NCBI GenBank assembly: GCA_034509735.1 | Contig: JACGWO010000005.1 | Coordinates: forward strand, 23,120,383 to 23,184,382 | DNA length: 64,000 nucleotides | Direction: 5' to 3' | DNA from: Sesamum alatum | Taxonomy: Eukaryota; Streptophyta; Magnoliopsida; Lamiales; Pedaliaceae | In this document: piece by piece, positions 11,261 to 21,330 of the stretch | Layout of the letters: each line of letters starts with the position of its first letter | Position numbering within the stretch: position 1 is the stretch's first letter | Program-made: the position numbers and the translations under genes | Notes under the pieces: model-generated | Databases searched by the model: none | Told to the model about the DNA's origin: nothing | What the model saw: the letters and a program-made list of their open reading frames with translations, nothing else

Positions 11261-11480
11261 CGGACAGCAGCGGCAGAGGTTGGTTGCCGCCCCTGCCGGC
11301 CGATCACTGGCTGGCAAGCGCGCTACCGGGCACGCGGGGGCAGGCTGGCATACCTGCCAGCGTGCGTGCTGGCAGGGGCGGCCGCGCATACCGCGGCTGC
11401 CGGACGAGGCCAGCGCCGCGCGCGCGCGATGCCCTATGCGCGTGGCTGGCCGGCAGGCACAACCGTTGGGCCGTTTTGTG
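11261..11480 (+). other. GC-rich island in the copia leader
   Basis: A block of gcgcg, gccgg and ggcagg motifs about 220 bp long, embedded in AT-rich leader sequence between gaaaaatatggaaaaa and gggccgttttgtg. Frames are open in several directions only because the block is short of A and T. The corresponding place in the sister element (30811-31130) has a longer version with the same ends. No protein is proposed; a structured RNA such as a packaging or dimerisation signal is possible. Confidence 0.6.
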
Positions 11481-12869
11481 CTGTTTTTCGATATTTTTTG
11501 GAAAATTTAATTTTCTGTTTTTTCTGCACATTATTCTGAATATGTATTAATTTTGCACATTTGATTTTGGAATAATTGGATTATTCCTTAGATCGAATTT
11601 GCTTAATTAATTTGGGATTAATACATGCATTGGATGCATTGTTTGTAATGTCCATTAAATTTGAAATTTGAATTTTACAAATTGTTTATATATTTATGCT
11701 TTTGTGTTATTTGGAATATCCATTGGTTCAATGCATGATTATTTGGAATAATTGTGTTATGTGCATTGATGGAATCAACATGGGATGATCACAAGAGCCC
11801 TAGACCTTGTGTATGGATGAATGTATGGTTGTTTACATTTCTGTTGGGTGGGGCCTGCGTGCCTCTTGTTTTGGGACTATCATCTCCCGTTTTTCAGCCT
11901 CATGATGTTAAGGCTTGTTATTATTTCCAATGTATTACTTTCATTTGTAATGAGAGTAGATAGGACTGGTGAGGTTTTAATTTTAACAAGCATATGGAGT
12001 CGGAGACCCCAAGGTGGAGCATCAAGGCGTGAAACAAGAGCATTAAAAGGCCCATTGGAATGGCAATGAGTATATTATTATTGTAATAATTTAGGACCAC
12101 CCTAGACAGACCATAAACTCACTGCGGGTTCAGTGGGTCGCATAGGTTGGGCTTGTGATCATCCTAATAGGGGTATGCTATGTTTTCTGCATGCTGCGTA
12201 TTTATTTATCGCTTTAAATATTGGATATTTATGCATGCTAAACACCATAATGTGATGAGGTCTCGGTCGTACACAAACTCTCATTTGGTTGGACCAAATT
12301 AAATATTAGGTCCAGAACGGACTTGGATCAAAATGGTATTTTGATCTGTCCGAGCTTTCCATCCACAGCAATGTGGTGAGAAAGCTACCACTACCCAAGT
12401 GTGGTCTCACGAGTCGTGGCACATTTGGACTAGGGGAAAGCTGCACCATTGTTGTGAACAAAAAGGTTGCTCTCGCTGTTTCCCTGTCTCACGAATTGTG
12501 GGGGGGCGACAGTTTGAGGCATGATTTGGTTGATGGGTCGGGCCCAACACTGAGTAACATGGTTCGCTTGGAGTCCTCGGAACCATGCTAATAGGTGAGG
12601 CAAAATATCTTGGGAATCTCATTGGATGAGAATGATATTGGATATCTCCCACGAGGTCTTATTTATGTGAATCGTAAAAGCGGGGCATGGAGATTACGCT
12701 TGTGGATCCCGAGCCTACTAGAAAATGGTTTCCCAAAACTCCGCTTGAGAGTGGCGGACATTCGTATAAATAGTGGGAGGGTTAAAGACTAAAAGACCAA
12801 GTCTTCAACTTGAACAATAATATTACCATCATTTGCTAATTTCTGCTTTACATTTTCATTAATGTAGAT

Positions 12870-15800
12870 ATGTCTAAGAATCCATTAACAATGGTACTTG
12901 AGACTAATAAATTCAACGGAACGAACTACTCGGATTGGCAGAGAAACCTGAGGATTGTCCTCGGTTTCGAGAACCAAGCCTACGTCTTGGACGAGCCGCT
13001 GCCGAGCGACTTATCGGAGGGGTCCACGCCAGAAGAACGTTTGACATTCAAGAAATGGCATGAGGACAATCGGAAAGTACGCAGTATCATACTGGCTTCG
13101 ATGTCTAACGACATCCAAAAGCAGTATGAGAGCCTGGACAACATCTCCGCCACAAAAGCATTCTTTAGCACCAAGCTTGCTGAAGGATCGTTTGTACAAA
13201 GTGTTAGAATAGGTGACCATGTAAGCCAATTTTGGCAGGAATATGTAACCTATGTCTAGACAATTTTTTGGTATTTGATAAAAACATTTATGAATAAAGA
13301 AGTGAAAATTCATATGGCAATACTTTGTTTACGTTCACTTATATCTGCATTTACATTTATGTTCACTACGCAAACAAAGCCCACGGACTGAGAATTGATT
13401 TCGGGGACTGGGACTACGCTTGGAGGTAGGTCCATGAAATCAGTCTTACCGAATCAGTCCGGAAATCTCCAAGTCAAGGAATCCCGAAAATGGGTACCGG
13501 GATTCCCTTTGAGACTTGCACTAAGCATCTGCTGTCGTATTTCATCGACGGGTGACGAAGGTCGTCTAAGCAGTGTTAGTGGGTCAGCACGCTAGGAAGC
13601 AGCTGACTGAGGTGACTCGCGAGAATCATCTTACGGAGGACCTTGAGTATGGTCAGCAAGGTATGACGTGTATTCCCGGTTCCAACGGTACAGGCCATGT
13701 CCTCTGACTTGAGGAACTGCTGAGTTTACCTGTGCATCAGGTCTGTATCTTAGATATGGTGAAAGATTGCCAAAATACTCTTGAGTAGTCATAAGCCATG
13801 TCTAGTGCAGCTCGGGTGTACAGAGTGACAGTAGTTTCCAAGAAAGGATCTGTCTCTTGTCAAAAGGCATTGACAGTTGAGTCTCATGTATGCTCTGTGT
13901 CTTGTCCCTGAAATCTATGGCCACAGTAACTGAACAGAAGGGAAAGGTTTCCCTTGCAGCGTTTAGTAAGGACAGACCGACACTTAGGTCCAAAATGGGT
14001 ACCTACTTTTTTCCGTGCCCTAGACTCTAAGTGGTGAGACCGAAGACAGAAGGACAAGTGTACTGTTAGAGCCTAAATGTTCATCCCCAATTATTTCACT
14101 TAGTCTCTAGTGCCATGGACCGTTGCTAGAGGACCACCCATGGTAACGGGCGGATTCTAGGAATCCGACCAAGTCTAGCTGAAAGGTGAACCTAAAGAGT
14201 CACACACTATCCACACACACTTAGTATTTAATTTGGAATTAAATGTTGGAGTAAAGGAATGATTAAATTAGATTTAATCGGGTCCTATGTTTTCTTGGAG
14301 AAATTAATTCCTTCTATTTGATAAAGGGAATTAAATTAATAAATTGGATTTATTAATTAATAAATTGGATTTATTAAGGGATTTGATTTAATGGGCCTAG
14401 AATAAATATTAATATTTATTTATTATATTTATTTGGCCTTTTGGAATATTTAATGGGATTTAAATATTCCACTAAATTCAAATCAACGGTTGAGATGGAA
14501 AGGGGAGATGGAAGGCTAGGATTTCTTTGACTAGGTCAAACACTAGTTTGACTAGGACTTTGACTAGGTCAAAATCCTAGTCAAATTAGGGTTCTTAGAG
14601 TTGGAGTTTAAAGAGGATTAAACTCCTCCTCTATAAATACCTCTAGCTTCCAACAATTGTATGATGATGATTCTTGAAATCACACACACAACACACACTC
14701 TCCCCTCTCCTACATCTCGTCCGCCCTCTCTCTCTCTCACTCTCCAAGAAAATTATTTCTTGTTCTTTTGTTCTTGGAACATTAGAACTAAGGAAGATTA
14801 GTCCCGTTAATTCATAACGTGTGATTGATCTATCCTCTCCAAAAATACTTGTTCGTTGCTAGCACGACGTGCAAGATACGTGGGTGGATCGTGTGTCACA
14901 ATTTGGAGGGTCTCAAGAACGAGATCTCGGTGCAAAATGGGGAACAACGCGTGTAGCCATTGAAGACGAAAACGACAATGGGTAGGTCTCGTTTTATTTT
15001 TCGTCCCTCTTTATTTTTTTTCAACTCTACGGCCTCCATGATTTCCTTACATGTTATATGATCATGAGATACACCGAACGCCCGGGAACCTCAAGGGTAC
15101 ACCCCTTGAGCGTGTTCTTTTAAATTAAAAGCATGCTTTAATTTTTGTATGTTTATTTTTATCGCGCTTCCGCATTCGCGCAATTCCCGGGACGATCCAC
15201 CGATTTCTTTCACAAAGTCATGGGGTCAAGATGCTCTCCTTAGTGGAGAAACTCGAGGACCTTAAAGTTGGGCTTAACAATAACACGTATATTGACGTGA
15301 TCCTCCAGTCGTTTCCTCCATCCTATGACCCGTTTGTTGTAAACTACAACATGAACGGACTTCAGAAGTCTATTCATGAGTTGATCAACATGCTGGTCCA
15401 ATAAGAGGCAAAGCTGGATGAGGAAGAAGGGGAAAGGGAAGACGGTTGCGGCCCTTGCTCGCGCTCCAGGCACCCCTGTTGCTCCGGTGGGACCGAGCAA
15501 AGGGAAAGGGAAGGCCCGTGGTTCTCAGCGGTCCAAGGTAAATAATGTCTGCATGCATTGCCAAGGGAAGGGGCATTGGAAGAGGGAGTGCCCACAACTC
15601 CTATCCAACCCAGGTATGTTTGTGGTTGAAGTAAACATGATAACTAATTCTACTTCATGGGTATTGGATACCGGGTGTGGTGCTCACATCTGCAATGATT
15701 TGCAGGCACTGCAAAGAAGCAGAAGGCTAACCAATGATGAGATGATCTTGAGGCTAGGCAATGGCAAGGCCGTTGCTGCGAAAGCCGTAGGGTCAATGGA

Positions 15801-16906
15801 GTTAGCCATTAGTAGTCATGTTAGGATTGTACTGAACGACTGTTTCTATGTACCTAGCATGATTAAAAATATTGTTTCCATCCCGGTCCTTGATAAGGAA
15901 GGATTTTCATTTACCATCAATAAAAACGGCTTTTTCATTATAAAAGATGGTATTTCTCATCTGCTTGGTACATTTGTCAACGATCAGTACATACTTCAAT
16001 AGTCTAATTGGATTATGACTGCAGAACACAAACGAAAACGTGATGATCCCAATAATGCACAGATATGGCATGCGAGGTTAGGTCATATCTCCAAAGATAG
16101 GATAAGAAGGTTGGTGGACTCAAAGAGTCTAGAAATAGACGATTTGGACAACCTACCGACCTGCGAATCCTGCCTGAAGGGAAGATGACCAAGAAACTCT
16201 TTGTTAGACAAAGCACGCTAGCCAATGGTCTGTTGGATTTGATCCATACGGATGTCTGTGGCCCACTAAATACTCAGGCTAGAGGTGGGTACTCGTACTT
16301 CATAACCTTTACCGATGATCACTCACGGTATGATTATGTTTACCTGATGAGGTACAAGTTTGAAGCCTTTGGAAGGTTTAAGGAATACAGACTTGAAGTA
16401 GAGAACCAAACTGGTCGAAAGATCAAGGCCCTTCGGTCGGACCGACGTGGAGAGTATTTGAGTGGTGAGTTTACTGATTATCTAAAAGAGAATGGGATTC
16501 TCTCTCAGTGGACCCCTCCTGGAACACCACAACTTAATGGTGTGTCTGAAAGGAGGAATTGGACCTTGTTGGACATGGTCCGATCCATGATAAGTTTTAT
16601 TGAACTCCCCCTTTCCTTCTGGGGATACGCTCTTGAGACGACGGCCAAAGTTTTGAACTTGGCGCCATCTAAGAAGATATCCCAGACACCATATGAGATA
16701 TGGCATGGCAAGCCTGCCTCCTACAAATACTTGAAAGTGTGGGGTTACCCCGCATATGTCAAGAGATTAGTGGGAGATAAACTGGACTGCAGGTCTAGTT
16801 TATGCAGGTTCATCCGCTATCCGAAAGAAACTGCGGGGTATTATTTCTATGATCCCTCCGAACAAAAGGTTTTTGTCTCGCGAAACGCAGTGTTCTTGGA
16901 AAAGGG
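12870..16906 (+). pseudogene. Copia A gag, protease and integrase (interrupted twice)
   Basis: Gag begins MSKNPLTMVLETNKFNG at 12870 (UBN2-type copia gag) and is cut at 13201 by a solo LTR, resuming at 15218 with MLSLVEKLEDL. The zinc knuckle CMHCQGKGHWKREC is near 15552-15594 and the protease LDTGCGAHIC near 15662. Then come the pre-integrase motif HARLGHISKDRIRRL (from 16068) and the integrase core from 16185 (HTDVCGP, FTDDHSRY, SDRRGEY where SDRGGEY is usual, NGVSERRN). Stops occur after LVQ (15402) and after YILQ (16000), and the frame changes before 16185. A gypsy element interrupts at 16907; RT continues at 26557. Relative to the sister copy, gag lacks two short segments. It is nonfunctional. 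Confidence 0.88.
13202..15212 (+). repeat. Solo LTR of a related copia family nested in gag
   Basis: It begins tgttagaataggtgacc, ends tttctttca, and is flanked by caaag at 13197-13201 and 15213-15217. The orthologous uninterrupted site is visible in the sister element near 32880-32900 (tgtacaaagtcatgg), which proves the insertion. There is no internal region, so this is a solo LTR left by LTR-LTR recombination. The TATA box tataaata is at 14632-14639. It shares the ccatgg block near 14110 with the other LTRs but is otherwise clearly diverged. Confidence 0.93.
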
Positions 16907-17838
16907 TGTAGAGAAATTATTTTTGCGCCCAATCAAATGACGACAAGTAGAAAATATATATTATTTATCAATTATATTCTAATTTTCTATTTATATTTTG
17001 GAATTTACTAAATTAATTCTAAACATAAATAGTTAAATTAATTGATATTTTGATATATATTTCGTCTTCAAATCAGCGGCCGACACGTGTCAAATTGAGG
17101 TGTTCCGGCCAATCAAATCAAGACAAATACTTTTCATATTATCTCTTTAAGAAAATACAAAAATCAAAGAGATAATATTGAAATTGACCAATCATGTCTT
17201 CCCAAATATTTATTGTATTTATCTCTTTAAATTAAAATAAAGAGATAATACAAAATAAGTGTTCAAGTTCACCACAACTCTACCTCTTTGACAGCTATAT
17301 AAAAGGGTCCTGGGAACTATTCAAAACACACACACACATACAAGCAAGAGAGCATTCAAGAAGTCCCGAAATTCTCTCAAGCACAAATCAAGGAAGATCC
17401 ACGGCGTTCTAGGCAAGCTTCAAGGCATTCGTCGCGGAAATCGACCAAAGTCAGCATTTGATTCGTCAAGAAGTCCGAAGACCGGCGAATTAACGTTATC
17501 AAGACAGAAGTCCACCTTGGCAGAAGATCAAAGTCTCAGATCCACCAAGAAATATCCCAAGTTCAAGTCAAGTATCTTCTAGTTTATAGCGTTGATATGG
17601 GAACAAGTCAACGACCCCCCGAGTTAACGTTATTCCAAGTCAAAGTCAACGTCAAAGTTGCCGAAGTCAACGTTATTCACCTCCGAAGTTGCCAAAGTCA
17701 AAGATCACGTTCTTGAAGAGAAGAATCAGAGGTTTCAAGTAGAGATTTCGCACCCACGAATATTCAATCAAATTTAAGAAATTTATTTGTACTATTTTCG
17801 TGTTTCAACAAATTCAGGAACACAAAAATTTGTTTACA
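16907..17838 (+). repeat. Gypsy B 5' LTR
   Basis: 932 bp, starting tgtagagaaattattttt and ending tttgtttaca. The promoter-like tatataaaa is at 17296-17304. It contains many copies of aagtcaa- and ccgaagt-type short motifs in its 3' half. Confidence 0.92.
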
Positions 17839-17843
17839 AATTT

Positions 17844-17862
17844 TGGCACGTCCAGTGGGACC
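17844..17862 (+). other. Putative primer-binding site of gypsy B
   Basis: tggcacgtccagtgggacc starts five bases after the LTR end and begins with the tgg expected for pairing with a tRNA 3' CCA. The matching tRNA was not identified. Confidence 0.55.
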
Positions 17863-17908
17863 GCTCTACCTCTCATCTCTTCCCTTTAACAAAGTCTGAA
17901 GTATTTAA

Positions 17909-19488
17909 ATGGACACTCGAGGAAAAGTCATGAAGACGGTGAATTCCAAACTCGCCACATCGAAGTCTTCAAGTTCAAGTACCAAGAGTCTCGGTGTTAC
18001 TACGAGGAGCATGTCAAAGAGACTCAAGGAATGTTCCCAGATAACTCCTCCAATTGAGTCTGCTCAGAAGGACATATTCGTGCCTAACCACGCAAGCGAA
18101 GATGACGAAGATAAACCTCCTCCGTCCTCTCCTTGCCCCGAGTCTAGCTACTCCTTCACAACGAATCTGGCCCCAGTCATGGTGACGAATGCCACAACCT
18201 TAAAAGAGCAAATCGCAAGCCTGACAAGAGCTATCGAAGGACTTACCAAGCATGTCCAAGAGCAAGACGCCCAAATCGCTAGGTTGATCAACAAGCCAGA
18301 CAATGTTGAGGCAAGCCATATTCGAGGAAAACAAGTTGAGGCTCATGAAGAAGTAGAAATATCCACTAAAGAAAACTACACCGAGAAACATGAACCTGCA
18401 AAAGGGCTTCAAGTATCGTCCAATGGATTGATCCCTGTGGACCGATTGAAATAATTCATCGAAGGGACCATCAAGAGCAAGATTGAGGGAGCCCACTTCG
18501 TCGAAACGTGCAACAATGCTGGAACATATGGGGATCACCTAGTCAAACAGTTTGTCCGATCACTAAAAGGCAACGCATTTGATTGGTATACTGATTTGGA
18601 GGCCGGTTCAATTGATGGATGGGAGCATCTAGAGCAAGATTTCCTCAATCAATTCTATAGCACTAGGCGGACCGTCAGCACGATTGAACTTATAAATTCC
18701 CGGCAGTGGAAGGATGAGCCAGTTATCGATTATATCAATAGATGTAGGAATCTGAGCCTCAACTGCAAAGATCGATTATCTGAAGCGTCCGCCATTGAGA
18801 TGTGCATTCAAGGGATGCATTGGAGACTTAGCCACTCGAGCACATGACATGGAGTTAAGTATGGTAGCGAGTGGAGCGGAAGGGCCACCTGTTCAATAAC
18901 CCCACAGAACCAAGGAAAGAAAATAAGGCAAGAAAGGGGGCAAGCCTTATTTGGAAGCTCTAAACAAGGAATCCATGGCAGTAAGTGTGGCACCCTTCAA
19001 GCTCCGAAGCAAGGCAAATAACGGTAGCATCCTAAAGAATAATGCTCCTTACGAGAGACCGCAAAGAAAATTAACCTTGAAGGAAATGCAAGCAAAGCAA
19101 TATCCTTGATTCCGATGTACCCGGTATATTTGATGACTTGTTGGAAGCTAACCTCATCGAACTACCCGAAGCAAAACGACCTGAAGAAGCCGAACGAACA
19201 GATGACCCAAAATATTGCAAGTACCATCGTTTAGCTGGGCATTCGATACAAGATTGCTTTGTGTTCAAAGACAAGGTTATGCAGTTGGCTCGCCAAGGTA
19301 AAATCTCTCTTGAAGAAGATATTGTGACAACAAATGTGACCTCGGTCAAGTGTGGATCTTTTGACAGTGAAGCCTCCTGCAATACCACACATGAGAACGA
19401 TACTGTAATCAGTGAGGATGCATGGTCTGAAAAGGAAGATTCCTCTGATAATAATGAATGCATGTCCACCATCACTTTCACCGACTAA
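17909..19488 (+). pseudogene. Gypsy B gag
   Basis: Starts MDTRGKVMKTVNSKL at 17909, with a Ser/Thr-rich N-terminus (GVTTRSMSKRLKE) typical of plant Tat/Athila-like gag. An in-frame TAA follows DRLK (18452), after which the conserved gag core continues (FDWYTDLEAGSIDGWEHLEQDFLNQF, then DYINRCRNLSL). A frame break near 18830 separates it from the piece ATRAHDMELS. The region from 19138 has CKYHRLAGH...CFVFKDKV, a Cys/His motif common in these polyproteins. Several breaks make it nonfunctional. Confidence 0.75.
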
Positions 19489-19491
19489 GAT

Positions 19492-20014
19492 TTGCTTCTT
19501 GGGTCAAAACCACATAACCGCCCCTTGTTCTTTGCTGGATATACACGTGAACAAAAGGTGAATAGAATATTGACCGATGGAGGCTCTGCAGTCAATATCT
19601 TACCCCTACGAACCTCGAGAGACTTGGGGATCCCGATGGATGAGCTCGCAAACAGCCGCCTCATGATTCAAAGCTTCAATCAAGGAGGACAAAGGGTTGT
19701 CGGCATTATAAGGATAGAATTGGATGGATGACATGGCGTCAACTGCACTATTCCGCGTTATAGACGCCAAGACTTTTTACAACATGCTTCTTGGCCGCCC
19801 TTGGTTGCACGAAAATTCTGTGGTCCCCTCAACATGGCATCAATGCTTCAAATACTGCTGCAATGACGTAGTAAAAAGGGTACTCGTGATACCAAGCCTT
19901 TCACCAAAGCTGAGTCGCACTTCGCCGACGCCAAGTACTATGTTGAAACTGTCAAAAGAGAAAAAGAGATTTCACTCTCAGAGAAACCAAAGTCACATGA
20001 CGATCGAAGCATGA
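19492..20014 (+). pseudogene. Gypsy B aspartic protease region
   Basis: It reads RPLFFAGYTREQKVNRILTDGGSAVNILPL, where the catalytic-type triad is D-G-G-S instead of D-T/S-G. The second half [22 protein letters not shown] follows in a shifted frame from 19724. Retropepsin-like domains of this form are usual in plant gypsy polyproteins. Frameshifts separate the two halves. Confidence 0.7.
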
Positions 20015-20931
20015 AGAGAAATGAGCAGCCCTCTGTCGAGGCCGGATTTTCAAAGAGTCTAACTCTACCATTGACTCAAATCAATGCGAGGCAACCATCG
20101 AAACCGCCACTTGAAGGATTTGTGTCCTCAACCCAAAAGGAAGAAGAGGGACATGAAGCGTTGGCTATAGATGGAGAAGGGTATGATCTTAAGGCCTTCA
20201 AACTACTAGTTAAAGCCGGGTATAATCCACAAGAAGGATTAGCCCTTGGAAAGCTTTCTCCCGAAGCCACCAACAAGAAGCTCCATGGACTCAACGCCAC
20301 CCAAGTGATGTTAAAGGAAAAAGGGCATGCAATCACAGATTCACGTGTAGGTCTTGGTTTTATCCCTCCTAAGCCTATCCGCATCGCCATAAAAAGGGCC
20401 AGCAGCAACCATGTTAGTTAAAGTCCCTCTTCAACAGAAGATGACCAAGGGAAAGAAAATCTATGAAAGTCTGTCTTCAACAGACTTGGCCCACAAAAAA
20501 GAATGGTGCACAGAAAGACCAAGAATCAATCTGTCTTTGATAGACTTGGTCCACAGAAAAGAATGATGCACAAAAAGAAAGCCATGTCCAAGGTGGCGGC
20601 GCAATCCAAGGAAAACATCACATCCTCGCATAAACTTAGAAGTTTGATTCCTTCCAAAATGAGACGCCACACGACTCTAGAAATATCATGTGGCAGAGTC
20701 TTGAAAGTTAAAACAAGAACAATGGTCTTCACACAAGTTCAACTTGATGACGAGGATGACAAAGAAAGCGTAGCATCATCCAATTATGTTAACATCAGTG
20801 TTGGAGAAGACATTACCAAAGTTCATCACATCACCGTAGCTGAAAATGATGAAGTTGAAGGAGAGGATACCGAAGATGGCTTGAAGATAGGCTCGATAAA
20901 TGGAAAGTTCTTGAAGCGGTATTACGCCTGA
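20011..20931 (+). pseudogene. Gypsy B G-patch-like tail of gag-pro
   Basis: Contains FKLLVKAGYNPQEGLALGK followed by GLNATQVMLKEKG and RVGLGFIPPKPIRIAIKR, resembling the G-patch-like segment found between protease and RT in some plant gypsy polyproteins. A stop at 20419-20421 ends this frame. A second frame (20503-20931) is acidic, ends LKRYYA and is followed by an A-rich tract instead of RT. Function is unknown. Confidence 0.55.
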
Positions 20932-21330
20932 AAGAAAAAAAAGGCAAAAAAAAAACAAAAAAAAAGAAGAAAAAGAAGAAGCAAAAAAAAAGAGGAAAAA
21001 AACTCCTGGCCCGCATAAGTATAAATTGGGAACGGCCCTCCACTCTCCAAAAAAAATATTTTGTACCCCTGAACTACGAATTGACTTGATCCTCTTGATA
21101 AGGTACGTAGGCATCTTAGATATTCTAAGTTCAGTCATAAAACTTAAATGAGTTTTATTCCTCTTATGAAGTCGTCGAGAATGGAAGTGCTCAAACATGC
21201 TCAAAGATTGCAAGATAGAAAGAAAAGGAAAAGCTTCTATTACGTAATCTCAAGGAAACATTGGAGTTCATGACATAGAACAAAGAAAAAGGGAATCAAA
21301 TGTGACAAAATAAAAGGTCCTAAGCAAATC
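20932..21330. other. A-rich spacer between convergent gag and PMD
   Basis: From 20934 to about 21003 the plus strand is almost pure A/G with runs of 7-10 A. The rest is noncoding and ends at the PMD stop codon. Sense gag-pro and antisense PMD transcription converge here. The tract may mark the junction where pol was lost or the PMD gene was acquired. Confidence 0.5.

Noticed and set aside
11227..11550. Several overlapping Ala/Arg-rich ORFs in the GC island
   Set aside because: Open only because the sequence lacks A/T; they are not conserved in the sister island, which has a different length and frame.
20776..21213. Phe-rich minus-strand ORF
   Set aside because: Arises from the A/G tract read on the other strand; no domain.
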